DNA from: Ipomoea triloba
Lineage: Eukaryota; Streptophyta; Magnoliopsida; Solanales; Convolvulaceae
Assembly: GCF_003576645.1 (NCBI RefSeq)
Contig: NC_044925.1
Location: 586,635-650,634 of the forward strand
Direction: 5' to 3'
DNA length: 64,000 nucleotides
Positions 24,420-35,000 of the stretch are shown in pieces. The translations under genes and the position numbers were made by a program. Below the pieces are notes generated by a model. It saw nothing but the letters and a program-made list of their open reading frames with translations. It was not told where the DNA came from and did no database searches. Each line of letters begins with the position of its first letter. Position 1 is the stretch's first letter.

Positions 24420-24803
24420 CTACTTCCAATGTTGCAATATCTTGTTTCCCATATAGAACCCATCCTCCTTGACCACCCAAACACAATTGTAGGTGGGGCA
24501 GTTGGACTTGGCAAAATCCTCACTAAAAACATCGAAAGCCGCATGTTTCTTTCCCCAGTCAAAGTCGCAGGAATAAATGGTTTTGCCCACAAGATGCAAC
24601 CCAAATTTCCAGGTAAACTCTGCGGTTTTAGAAATAGTTTTAGGTCCCAGATCGTTGCCTTTAGCTTTACATTGAAATTTCAGCTCGCCGGAAAGCTTAT
24701 TCTGGATATGAACCTCGGCGACCATTTGCCGAGACAGGCATGTCGGCGACAACACACTAAGGATAATCAATAACAACAACAAACACAACGATACTCTCAT
24801 CAT
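24420..24803 (-). CDS. S-protein homologue (plant self-incompatibility S1 family), copy 1
   Basis: Single-exon secreted protein of 127 residues. An N-terminal hydrophobic signal peptide (about residues 3-24) is followed by the S1-family core: KFQCKAKGNDLG, FTWKFGLHLVGKTIYSCDFD and FAKSNC...CVWVVKEDGFY. Four cysteines (45, 79, 102, 107) fit the two disulfides of the family, and the 100-residue mature size is typical. Either of the first two Met codons may start it. A TATA-like box (CTATAAATTAA, about 24862-24872) lies some 60-70 bp upstream. The family includes the poppy stigmatic S ligand PrsS, while most members have no known role. A second member lies 1.05 kb upstream in the same orientation. 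Confidence 0.9.
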   Translation of the reverse strand: MMRVSLCLLLLLIILSVLSPTCLSRQMVAEVHIQNKLSGELKFQCKAKGNDLGPKTISKTAEFTWKFGLHLVGKTIYSCDFDWGKKHAAFDVFSEDFAKSNCPTYNCVWVVKEDGFYMGNKILQHWK

Positions 24804-24889
24804 CTCATCCGATGACCTTAATTATGTTTAATTTTACTGCGATGCTACCATTAATATAATTAATTTATAGAACCTCAAAAAAAGCAAAG

Positions 24890-24946
24890 GGAAAATGTCA
24901 ACCGCGAATATATATGCTTTATGGCTGCCCGCACTTTCATGCATGC
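24890..24946 (-). promoter_or_regulatory. Upstream block shared by the two S-protein homologue genes (copy 1)
   Basis: The plus-strand text AATGTCAACCGCGAATAT followed by GGCTGCCCGCACTTTCATG matches, with few differences and small gaps, the block at 26400-26455 upstream of the second gene. It lies just upstream of the TATA-like box. Confidence 0.6.
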
Positions 24947-25847
24947 TACCCATTCATAATAAACAATAATAAAATGGGTAAATTAAATAAGCCTAGCTCC
25001 TATATATATATCGAGTGGCCATGTTTTTTTTTTTAAGAGTTTAATTTTATCAAGATCATTTAAATAGGGAAAAGAGAAAGAGAAAGTGTAATTAAATTTA
25101 GTATGGACTAATTTTTACATGTATTTATATGCAAAAGTGGCCGGGGACGACTTAGCATCAACGGGACAATCTCGTACGGAAAATTAAAATTAAGTGATAG
25201 GCATCTCAGTCCATCGTTTAGTTAATTTTTTCAGTTTTTAAAAAGATGTTTTTATTTTTTTTTCTTTAAAAAATATAAATTGTACAAGATTATATATCCA
25301 TTTTATGTTAAAGTCATAATCATATTTGAATACAGTAATATATAGTACACGTCAAAGAAAAAACAAGTTAAAACAATTCCAAGTATAGTTTAGAAAAAAC
25401 CAAATCAAATTAATTGACTCCTTGTAATAATAGAAATCCCACAAAAAAGTTTGGGTGTCAAGTCTATACATTAAAAATAAGTCCCATGCCACAAACAGCC
25501 TAAGACAAATTCAATAAAAAAAGTTCCGAGCCAATTAAGTTTAACAACGTCCAATCCCACAAAAGGACTCCATATAAAGTCTAAGAAAATACTTAGCCTA
25601 ATAAAAAAATCCAATTTCGAATTGAGCCAAGTTTAACAACAATATAATAATCCTCGGAAAAATGGCTCCTAAATGAATCTAGAAAAAACAATTAAGTTAA
25701 ACCGACTCCTCTTATCATAATAACAACAGAAATTCTACTAAAGAACAATCCTCCAAAACCCAAATGTAGAAAATATAATATAATTTAATGAGTGAAAAAG
25801 AAAATTGATTAATTAATTACAACTACACACACACATATATATATACA
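24947..25847. other. Intergenic DNA between the S-protein homologue genes
   Basis: AT-rich with no supported gene. Confidence 0.5.
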
Positions 25848-26273
25848 CTACCAGCTGTGGATTTTGAGGCCATTGGACAAATAAAACCCATCTTTCCTAA
25901 CGATCCAAGCGCACCCAAAAGCCCCCGTGTTTCTGCAATTGAATTTGGCAAAGGGCTCCGTATAAACATCGAACACCATGTGTTTGGATCCCCAATCGAA
26001 GCTGCAGAAATAGAGCGTTCTTCCCAGGAGATGCAGGCTGAATCGCCAGCTGTAATCTGTGCCCTTGGGGATTTTCTGAAGCCCTAGATCGTTGTCTTTT
26101 GATCGGCAGTGGACTTTCAGTTCGTCGGAGGATGTGTAGGGCAGGCGATTGAAGATTATCACCCCGGCTAGCGGCATCTTCCACAGACTCGCCGTCGCCG
26201 GCGACGCCACACTCAGGATCACAACCAAACATACTAATAATGTTTTTGATGTTCTCTTCCGGCGACTCATCAT
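25848..26273 (-). CDS. S-protein homologue (plant self-incompatibility S1 family), copy 2
   Basis: Single exon, 141 residues from the Met at 26273 (the next codon is also Met). A basic start (MSRRKRTSK) and hydrophobic stretch (TLLVCLVVILSVASPATA) form the signal peptide. The mature part has the family signature: LKVHCRSKDNDLG, YSWRFSLHLLGRTLYFCSFD and FNC...CAWIVRKDGFYLSNG, with Cys56, Cys90, Cys113 and Cys121. The frame is open upstream to 26345, but that part would be a poly-Lys stretch read from a genomic poly-T run, and its ATG abuts the TATA-like repeat at 26343-26362. The shorter start is therefore preferred. Probably a tandem duplicate of the neighbouring gene; protein divergence is considerable, so the duplication is not recent. 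Confidence 0.88.
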   Translation of the reverse strand: MMSRRKRTSKTLLVCLVVILSVASPATASLWKMPLAGVIIFNRLPYTSSDELKVHCRSKDNDLGLQKIPKGTDYSWRFSLHLLGRTLYFCSFDWGSKHMVFDVYTEPFAKFNCRNTGAFGCAWIVRKDGFYLSNGLKIHSW

Positions 26274-26342
26274 CGATAGATGTTTTTTTTTTTTTTTTTT
26301 TTTAAATTTTGTGGAATTGGATTTGTGTTGCTTCTCATCTGC

Positions 26343-26362
26343 CATTTATATATATATATAAA
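26343..26362 (-). promoter_or_regulatory. TATA-type element of S-protein homologue copy 2
   Basis: On the minus strand this reads TTTATATATATATATAAATG. Its distance of about 70-90 bp to the start at 26273 suits a TATA box and argues against a start at 26345. Confidence 0.5.
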
Positions 26363-26399
26363 TTAAGCTGGCCGGGAATTGAAAGAGGTGATTCAATTG

Positions 26400-26455
26400 G
26401 GAATGTGAACCGCAAATATGGCTAATGGCAGGCCGCTCTTTCATGTATATATGCA
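26400..26455 (-). promoter_or_regulatory. Upstream block shared by the two S-protein homologue genes (copy 2)
   Basis: AATGTGAACCGCAAATATGG then CTAATGGCAGGCCGCTCTTT and CATG: same order and wording as 24890-24946 at the equivalent place relative to its gene. Confidence 0.6.
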
Positions 26456-27460
26456 TGCCGCCCTTACTTGAGCCATGCATATAACTACGAACTAATTAAT
26501 TATTAATTACTTTTGGGATTATATTATCAATGATTCTAAACTAAATAAAAAGTGTGGGGGTATTTTGATAAATATTTCAAAAGTTATGTTATACGGTGTC
26601 CTTGGTGGCTGACATCGTTTGAAATGATGTTATTTTAAGTGAAATAACCCTAAATCTTCCAAAACTATGTTAATTTTTTAGGATTTTTTTCAATGATTAT
26701 ATGAATTGATTTGGAAGTTTCGAACTAAGTTGATACTTTGTGAATTGTGATTTTGTAGAATTTATTATGTTTTGATTCTTTAAATCCTTATACAATTGTA
26801 GATGTTTTTTAGATTAATATTTAATATTTTAGTATTAACTATTAAAGCATTAAATATTTTATAATTATTAAGTCTTAAAAAAATTTTAAAATAAATAAAA
26901 ATAAAATGGGCGCTCAGGGAACGCCTAGCGAATTTTTTCAACATTGCTGTCAAGTAACATTATAAAGTGTACTATTGGACGAAGGCTAATGAAGGCAAAT
27001 CTAGCACACGTGATTGGCGGGTTGTTGGGCAAATGTCATTAAAGAGCATAAAGGATCAAATCTAGCATCCAACATCTCAAAAATATGCGGAAATAAAATT
27101 GCGTCTTTGCTATGAGTTATAATTTTTTGTGTAATGGTAAACGTTTGATTCTAACATATTTTATGGTATGTGATAGCTAGTGCACACAATCCATTTTGTA
27201 ATGCATTTTTAGAGTTGTAAATATTAAATTCACATGTAATGAAATTTTATAGTCATGAATCAAAAGTTAATTTGGTAAATTCAAAAATAAATATTTGGTT
27301 AAATAATTAACTTTATCAAATTAAAAATTAATTAATTCAATTTTGAATAATTGCATTCAAAAGTAATCCACCGAATGAACATCTTTTTAGCTTTCTCATT
27401 TTCTAATTTCTTTGTAATTTCAGTTCCGCTGGTGGCTGAATCAAGTAGTAGCAGATAACC
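26456..27460. other. AT-rich intergenic DNA
   Basis: No gene seen. A short GC-rich phrase (GCGCTCAGGGAACGCCTAGC near 26911) stands out without explanation. The end is the upstream region of the next gene. Confidence 0.45.
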
Positions 27461-27796
27461 ATGGCCTCCACTGCATCGCCGCCGCGCCCCGCCTTCCCCG
27501 GCGGCGTTGGAAGCACTAAGAAGCCTCTCGGCCTTTTCGCCAACGCAATGAAGAGAAAGCACAGCTTCATTCAGTTCTTCGCGATGACCGGAATTCTTCT
27601 CTTGAGCGTGCGCTCTCTAGGGCAAAAGTACCGAATCAACGATCTCCGAGAGGACATGGAGGCGTTGAAAGAAGAGCAGCAAGGACTTACTAACCGAATG
27701 AATCACATCAAGCAAAGCCTTCTAGCTGAAGCTGCCGTCGAGCCCACCGGCCGCTTCGCCTCCCGCCTCCGCCTCCTCTTCGCCGAAGACAAGTAA
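27461..27796 (+). CDS. Small conserved plant membrane/coiled-coil protein, function unknown
   Basis: Open frame of 111 residues. A Pro/Gly-rich start (MASTASPPRPAFPGG) is followed by a basic segment (NAMKRKHSF), a hydrophobic segment at about residues 37-53 (FIQFFAMTGILLLSVRS) and a charged coiled-coil-like helix (about 57-90, DLREDMEALKEEQQGLTNRM). The C-terminus is FASRLRLLFAEDK. The GC-rich coding bias contrasts sharply with the AT-rich flanks and supports a real gene. Single-span proteins of this layout and length occur across land plants, but I do not know their function. The stop overlaps an AAGTAAGT that could also serve as a splice donor, so an alternative C-terminus is possible. Confidence 0.75.
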   Translation: MASTASPPRPAFPGGVGSTKKPLGLFANAMKRKHSFIQFFAMTGILLLSVRSLGQKYRINDLREDMEALKEEQQGLTNRMNHIKQSLLAEAAVEPTGRFASRLRLLFAEDK

Positions 27797-29000
27797 GTTT
27801 AGGGTTCCGATTTCCCTAATTTCTAAGCTTATTGTTTATCGACGACCGCGAATTACAAAAGTTCGATTTCAATTTGGAATTTAGGATAGATTTCTTAAAA
27901 ATGTAATCTCTGCAAAAAAAAAAAAAAAAAAAAAAAGTTTTGGATTATGTGTTAAGCGGTTTTGAATATGAATGAATAGTCAGATAGTATTATCTTATCA
28001 ATGCTCTTGAAATTTAATCCTTAAGCTCCCTCAAATGTTAAAAGAAGTGTTAATTTTAAGAGAAACCTGTTGGTATTACAGCAATGTGAAATGACTATAC
28101 TTATGCTTGTTGAATGATTCTAACATTGGTGATATTGAAATGCTTTCTAGCTGTTATAGTGTACTTGGGTTGTGCAGATGAAAATTAACTCTGGGTTTTG
28201 GATTAGGGGATGATGTGCTTTAATTGTTGATATTAATTTCTTGTTTTTCACTATTGTGTTATGTTCAATTCATGGCAATTGGTAAACTTCTGTTTTCTGG
28301 GTGACGAGGAAACAACAACCACTATTCGGGTAAATTCATCTGGTGATCTAAAAGATCAAAAGTTCATAGTTGACAGATTCAAATTAAAAAAGTCAATATT
28401 TTAGTCTCGTTTACGTTCTAACATATTTGGTTAGAGTTTTTCAATTTTGACAAGTGAATTTATTGAAGAGCGCGCAACAAGGAAGGTGCAACCCAAGTAC
28501 ACAGAAAAGCTGTTACAGAACACCCATTGTGGTGATAACTGATAATTATACCCTTCAAAACTTAACTTACAAACTAAGTTGTCTTTCAAAAAAAAAAAAA
28601 GACAACAAAAAGACTTTTACAAATTAAGCTGAAAAGTTATCACTTGGTTGCTATCGAGATTTCAATTCTCATCATTAGTTGTCAGAGCCTCTCTGAAATC
28701 TTTACATTCAGTCAGTCTTTCCAAGAAGTCTTATCATACACATTCCCTCTAGTGCATTCATAATAGATGAGTTTTTTTTTTTTTTTTTTTTTTTTTTCAT
28801 CTCTTCAAATAAGGGAGAAGAAGGAGAGAGGGGGGAAGAAAAGGCGAAAAAAAAAAAGAAAAAAGAATGAAAATAGAAATGAAAAAAATAAATAAAAAAT
28901 AGTCGTTTACATGTCAGTTGGGCGTTATTGTTGTGCGAAACGTGCACCATCCATTTTTTTTTTGTTTTCAGCCCCGGAATGTTAGAAAAAGATTGTCTTT
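27797..29000. other. 3' flank of the small membrane-protein gene; low-complexity tracts
   Basis: Contains a poly-A run near 27915-27937, poly-T at about 28771-28797, and a purine-rich stretch at 28805-28895. No gene supported. Confidence 0.45.
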
Positions 29001-31799
29001 ACTACAACATATTTTCACACTCTCTTATCTAACTCACCAACAATTTGACAAATAACAAAACATCATTAAAGTTGCTCTTAGCTCTTAGCTTGCATTGGTG
29101 TATACTGTAGTTGTAATGCCATAAGAATATGAAATGTACGTCCATATTGTAGAAGGCAAGCAAGTCAAATTACTTGAATTTTAACAAATGTTTTTAGTTA
29201 TTGTCAAGTTGACCCTAAGTTTGAGTAGTTCATAATGAGTTAGTTGAATTTGGGCATCTTAATACTTAGCTTGAGTGGTTTGTAAGCTTAATTGAACTTT
29301 TTACTTTTTTTTTTATATATAATATAAATATGATGATATATTACGGAGTACAAATTTAACTAATATATTTATTAATTATTTATTATACATTATAAAATGG
29401 GAATAGTTGCTATTGTATATTAAGTTTTGTTATGATATTTAGTCGTCATAAAATACTTATTATTATAATTTTTTGTGTAAAAAAAAGGAAAAAATTAGGC
29501 TATTTTTAATAGTATACACACTACTTGGTCGGAAAATAGTATGCCACATATCAATTAAAAAACTCTTATATAGTTATATGGCCATGTTTCAAGGCCACCA
29601 GGGATTTCGATGAGTTATTTATTTTTTGCTCAAACAACTTGGAGACTGTTAATCATCTCTTTTTTTTTTTTTTTCTTTCTCTCTCTCTTTCTTTCAAGGT
29701 CTATTTTCAAAAGAGAAATGATGTAGGGACTCTATGGAGAGTCACATGTTGTTATTTTATTGATATAAAAAATAGAGAATAAAAAAACTGAGTTACATTT
29801 TTTTTAGTTAAGGTACAAAGGTGGAGTAAAATTTGCAAGCATGTGTAGTATTGCTTCTTTCAAAATGGGTATGAGATTCTATACAATAGTGGTTGGGCAT
29901 CTCAAGAAGCATGACTACTCTCCTTGGTGCCATTAAATGGATCAAGATAGAGTAGATGAGCACGTACACATATATGATATATATGTACACAACAAAGCTG
30001 TGAATATGGCTTTGGCACGTACAGTGTATTTTATTTTGAAAGCAATGCAAGGAACTCTTTGCTATTTATCCACCCATCTTGTCTCTTTTTGATTCACAAC
30101 TTTCTTTTGTTTTTACAGTTGTGATCGAGCTTTTGACTTGATATTCAATTATGAACGTACATACCTTTTAATATGTTTTGGTTAATTTAACTAACGTTAG
30201 TTATTTAGTTGCATTTTATATAGGAACAATTCGGTTTGTTTCTTCTTTTTTTTTTCCCGTATATATACAAGAATATAAAATCTCACATGACCATATTATA
30301 AAGTGTATAATTGAAAATATGAAAAAACAAAATTTCTTGCATAGTGTCATATAACCATCCAGGATATATGACACAATTCAAAACCCCATTAATTGCGGTT
30401 TGAAAGTTTTTCTATATAAAAATAGAAAAAGTCCATATGAGAGATGGCGACATAACATTTAGGTATAGATTGGAATATGCAATAATTGCACATGCATCGG
30501 ACATTAATTTTCTTGGATGCAATCTTTCTTTTACGCAACTTTGCATTTATAATAAGATTGCAATTTATAACACTTTCTCGTGGCTTCAGAGACATGTGAG
30601 GTTTGGGAGTTAGATCGTGTTTTTATGTTTCTTTGTTCTTTCCTCGTCGTGCTGTTTCACTGACACATTTCTGGCTGGCATCAACCATATTGGGTCCCAC
30701 TCCTCCGCGTGGGCCCCCACCACCGACGCCGTTTCCTTCACTCAACTTCCGTTTTTTTAATTTCCCGCCAGTAAAACGCTGCCAAATATATATATGTTTG
30801 TATGTAAAGATAGAAACAAAAAGGTTACTGGTCCGCAGTGAAATTCATAATTATTATTTAAAAATATATGTGAAATAAGCTCTTATTATTATTATGTAAT
30901 AACTTATAAATTATACTTGATAGATAAATTGTATTAAAAAATTATATATAACAAGTTTGATCGAAAATGTATTAGCCATCATATTATTATTTGGCTCTTT
31001 TCACTGACGAAAAATGATAAATAAATTCTAATGGATTAAAACTTTACCATGTGTCTTGATTTTATTGGAGAAAGATAAAAGGAAAGTAATAACAACTTAG
31101 GCCTATATTTATTTAAATGAATTAAAAGGTGACATGTAAATATGTGTAATATTATTTTTATATATATATATAAAATTACACTATTATGTGTTTTATATAA
31201 ATATAACATAATAATTACATAAAGGGAGATAAGAATATAAATTAGTCTATTAAAGTCCACATAAATTATGCCTAAAATAAATTTAGTTTTAGTATCCACC
31301 ATTCTTGTATGAGTAACATTCAAGTCATCATTTGACAAATTAAAGTTTTTTGACTGTATAAAGAAAGAAAAACAAACACTTGTAATCCCCCGACATCTTG
31401 GAGTGACATACAATCAATAACTCGTTTTTGTTATTTGTAAATTTCATTTGTTTTAAAATAAATTTACTAGAACAATCTATTGGATATCAATCATTTTTAT
31501 TTAGATTAAAATAAAATGTTATACACATAACTATAGAACAATTTTATACTTTCTCAATCTTAGAATCAGTGCCCTAACTACCACTAAAGTTCAATACTAT
31601 GATCACCTAATTATAATGATAAATTACATAGTCGCTATCCGAATGCGAGCTCCAAGCCCCATAAATGGTGGCTCAAAGTCCACAAATTTGAAGCCTTGAA
31701 CAGTTTTTACTCTGTTAAGGCTGTAACAGTGTAATACCTAAACACCGCAAATCTCTCCCTCCTTCTCTTTGGCGGCTACTATGGTGTCAAAATCACTCT
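29001..31799. other. Long AT-rich intergenic region
   Basis: No convincing gene. Small frames at 29808-30050, 30603-30878 and 31036-31413 lack motifs and have AT-rich composition. A GC-rich island at about 30680-30780 (GGGTCCCACTCC, GTGGGCCCCCACC) stands out and could be a regulatory element or an untranslated exon. Confidence 0.4.
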
Positions 31800-32011
31800 G
31801 ACCCACCCGTGTTTGTGCAGTTGTCGTCCCCATACATACGCCCCTTTTTTAAATTCTCCATTACAAGTAACCTTTGTCTACCACAGTACACTCTGTCTCT
31901 CTCTCTCTCTCTCTCGTCATATACCCTTTCGGGCATTGCAGCGTTTCTTCCCATTGCCTTTGGATAATCCCCCGGAGAGCATAGTTTCATTTCATCCCTC
32001 TCCCACTCCAA
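31800..32011 (+). promoter_or_regulatory. 5' leader and proximal promoter of the SKS gene, with a CT repeat
   Basis: A (CT)n run at about 31892-31915 lies about 100 bp before the ATG, typical of plant leaders. Pyrimidine-rich DNA follows up to the start codon. The transcription start is not known. Confidence 0.5.
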
Positions 32012-35000
32012 ATGTCGCCGCTAAATGCAGCGGTTTCGTTACTTGCGGCGGCATTGCTCTTTCTTGCTGCCCAAGCAGAGGACCCTTACAGATTCTTCTC
32101 ATGGAATGTTACCTATGGCACCATTTACCCTCTTGGTGTTCCCCAACAGGTGGGTTCTCCATTTCTCCCTTCTTGTCTTGTTGTTTTCTTGGAAAATGAG
32201 TAAAAATGGGGTCTTTATTGGATCTGCATTTGCCTTTTGTTTCCGAAAGGCGAAATTCCCTTGCCCCATCACTCAGCTAGAGACTAGCTAGAGAGGACCA
32301 CTATTATATTAGGTGTAACTTTTGCATTGTGCCGGGCAGGTTCGATCTTGTGTGCTTGCCCCGTCTCTCATGGTCAGAGGACTAGTGTGTAGTCTCACTA
32401 TATTAGGTGTAACTTTTGCATTGTGCCTGGCAGGCTCGATCTTGTGTGCTTGCCCCCGTCTCTCGGGGTGAGAGGACCAGTGTGTAGTCCTACTATATTA
32501 GGTGTAACTTTGCATTGTGCCTGCCAGGCCCGATCTTGTGTGTTTGCCCCCTCTCTCTGGGTGAGAGGACAGTGTGTAGTGCCCACAGTTATATTAGGTG
32601 TAACTTTTGCATTGTGCCGGGCAAGCTCTATCTTGTGTGCTTGCCCCGTCTCTTGGGGTGAGAGGACCAGTGTGTAGTCCCACTATATTAGGTGTAACTT
32701 TTGCATTGTGCGTGGCAGGCTCGATCTTGTGTACTTGCTCCCCAAGAGGACCAGTGTGTAGTCCCACTATATTAGGTGTAACTTTTGCATTGTGCGTGGC
32801 AGGCTCGATCTTGTGTACTTGCTCGCAATCTAGCAATTATCTCGCAATCTAGCAATTATGTGCTTGGTATTGTTGATATTAAAAAATGATGGTTTTTCTT
32901 TGTTGGTAGGGTATTCTGATCAATGGGCAGTTCCCAGGTCCGGATATTTACAGTGTCACCAATGACAATCTCATCATCAGTGTGTTCAACAACTTGGATG
33001 AGCCTTTTCTTATTTCTTGGTAGGTCCTAATCCTACTCTGTATGTATGTGATTCATATAAATAAATGTGTAGATATATGTATTTTATAGGTCGGTTAACT
33101 GTATTGAATGCAACTGCAATGCTCTCCTTGCCATAGATCTACTCTGTGTGTGTGTGTGTGGGTGGGTGGTGGGGTGGGGTGGGGGTGTGAGAAAATACCT
33201 TCCAAGTTTTCTTGACTAGAAAAGGGCAATTTAGTGGAGGGATAAATCGAACTGACTCAGCTGCCCATTAGGTGTGAAGTCTGTTTGGAGCCCACTAGAT
33301 TGGGTGTAACTTGCCCAAAGTCTATCACCTAGGAACCAACTGAGCCACCAGGACTCGATTTTGTGTATTTGCCCATAATCTACCACCCAAGAACCAACTG
33401 AGCTGTCCATGCGGGCAGCTTCTGGATTTTCTTTGAATCTATATGGATGCATAAGAGCTTGATAATTGATATGATGTATTGAAAAGTACAGGAATGGAGT
33501 TCAGAATAGAAGGAATTCCTATGAAGATGGAGTGTATGGAACCACATGCCCAATTCCTCCTGGCCAAAATTTCACTTACATTCTGCAAATGAAAGATCAA
33601 ATTGGAAGCTTTTACTACTTCCCATCTCTGGCCTTCCACAAAGCGGCTGGTGGGTTTGGAGGCATTAGGATTCTCAGCAGGCCCCGAATCCCAGTCCCCT
33701 TCGACGATCCTGCTGGTGACTGGACTGTGCTCATCGGAGATTGGTACAAGGCTGATCACAAGGTATTTTAGCTAATCTCTGCACTCTGCATTTACACTGC
33801 ATTTGTTTATCGAAGTTTATTGAGTGGTTTGAATCAAATAGGAAGACTTATCATTTATATTGCGAAGTATGAGTGACCTTAACTCGGGTTGTAGGTGGAG
33901 AATAAGTACTGTGAGCTTTTCGATATGCTTTGCCCCTTGATCATTCATAGCTTGTTGCCAATTTTTAACGGGATTAGTTGAAACGATTGATTAGGCTCTT
34001 ACCACACAATGTTTATACAGGCCTTGAAAGGGGTTCTTGACAGTGGCCACAGGTTGCCATTTCCTGATGGAATCCTTATCAATGGTCGTGGTGATAATGG
34101 CGCTTCTTTCACCGTTGAACAAGGTGAGATATAGCAAGACGAGTTAGGAATATTTCTAGTCTATAAGAAAAACCACTCGGTGTTGTTGTTGTTGTTCCTA
34201 TTTGTTGTGAGAGAGCAGTGAGTAACAGAAGTTAACGTTCGACAGGAAAAACATATCGGCTAAGAATCTCCAATGTCGGGTTGGAAAATTCTCTCAATTT
34301 TCGGATCCAAGGACACACGATGACACTGGTGGAAGTAGAGGGAACGCACACCGTGCAAACTGCTCTCTCCTCGCTTGATGTTCATGTCGGTCAATCCTAC
34401 TCCGTCCTCGTTACTGCTGATCAGCCTCCCCAAGACTACTATATCGCAGTCTCGAGCCGTTTCACTCAAACAATCCTTACCACCACCGCAATTCTTCACT
34501 ACAGCAACTCTAATCTCCAAGTCTCCGGCCCCCCTCCCGGTGGACCTACCATCGAGATCGACTGGTCACTAAACCAGGCTCGTTCCATTAGGTACGTTTA
34601 TCATTTAATGTTTTGTTTCAATCATTAACCATGACGATTTTAAGTCTACCTTTACTGGAACGTGTTTTAATTTTGCCCGTTAGGTCCAATCTTACAGCAA
34701 GTGGACCAAGACCGAACCCCCAAGGTTCGTACCATTATGGTATGATAAACACCACGAGGACCATTAGGCTTGCAAACTCTGCCGATCTGTTGCATAACTA
34801 TCAGAGATACGCTGTCAACAGCGTGTCCTTCGTGCCAGCTGATACTCCGCTCAAGCTTGCTGACTACTTCAAGATTCAGGGAGTTTTCCGCGTGGGAAGC
34901 ATATCGGATAATCCCACTGGCGGTGCTCTTTACCAAGATACATCCGTCTTGGGCACCGACTATAGGGCATTCATTGAAATCGTGTTTGAGAACAACGAGG

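Noticed and set aside
26274..26345. 24-residue poly-Lys N-terminal extension of S-protein homologue copy 2
   Set aside because: It is read from a poly-T tract, its ATG abuts the TATA-like repeat, and the downstream Met gives a proper signal peptide.
28771..28895. Possible poly(A) tail of a processed pseudogene
   Set aside because: The poly-T and purine-rich tract has no adjacent coding-like sequence or target duplication.
32398..32852. ORFs of about 80 codons in SKS intron 1 on both strands
   Set aside because: Created by the ~94-bp tandem repeat. They lie inside an intron with good splice sites and show no domain.
33255..33425. A true tRNA gene, because of a good A box and B box
   Set aside because: No acceptor-stem pairing or anticodon arm of proper spacing is visible, and the box segment is duplicated in an intron, which fits a SINE better.
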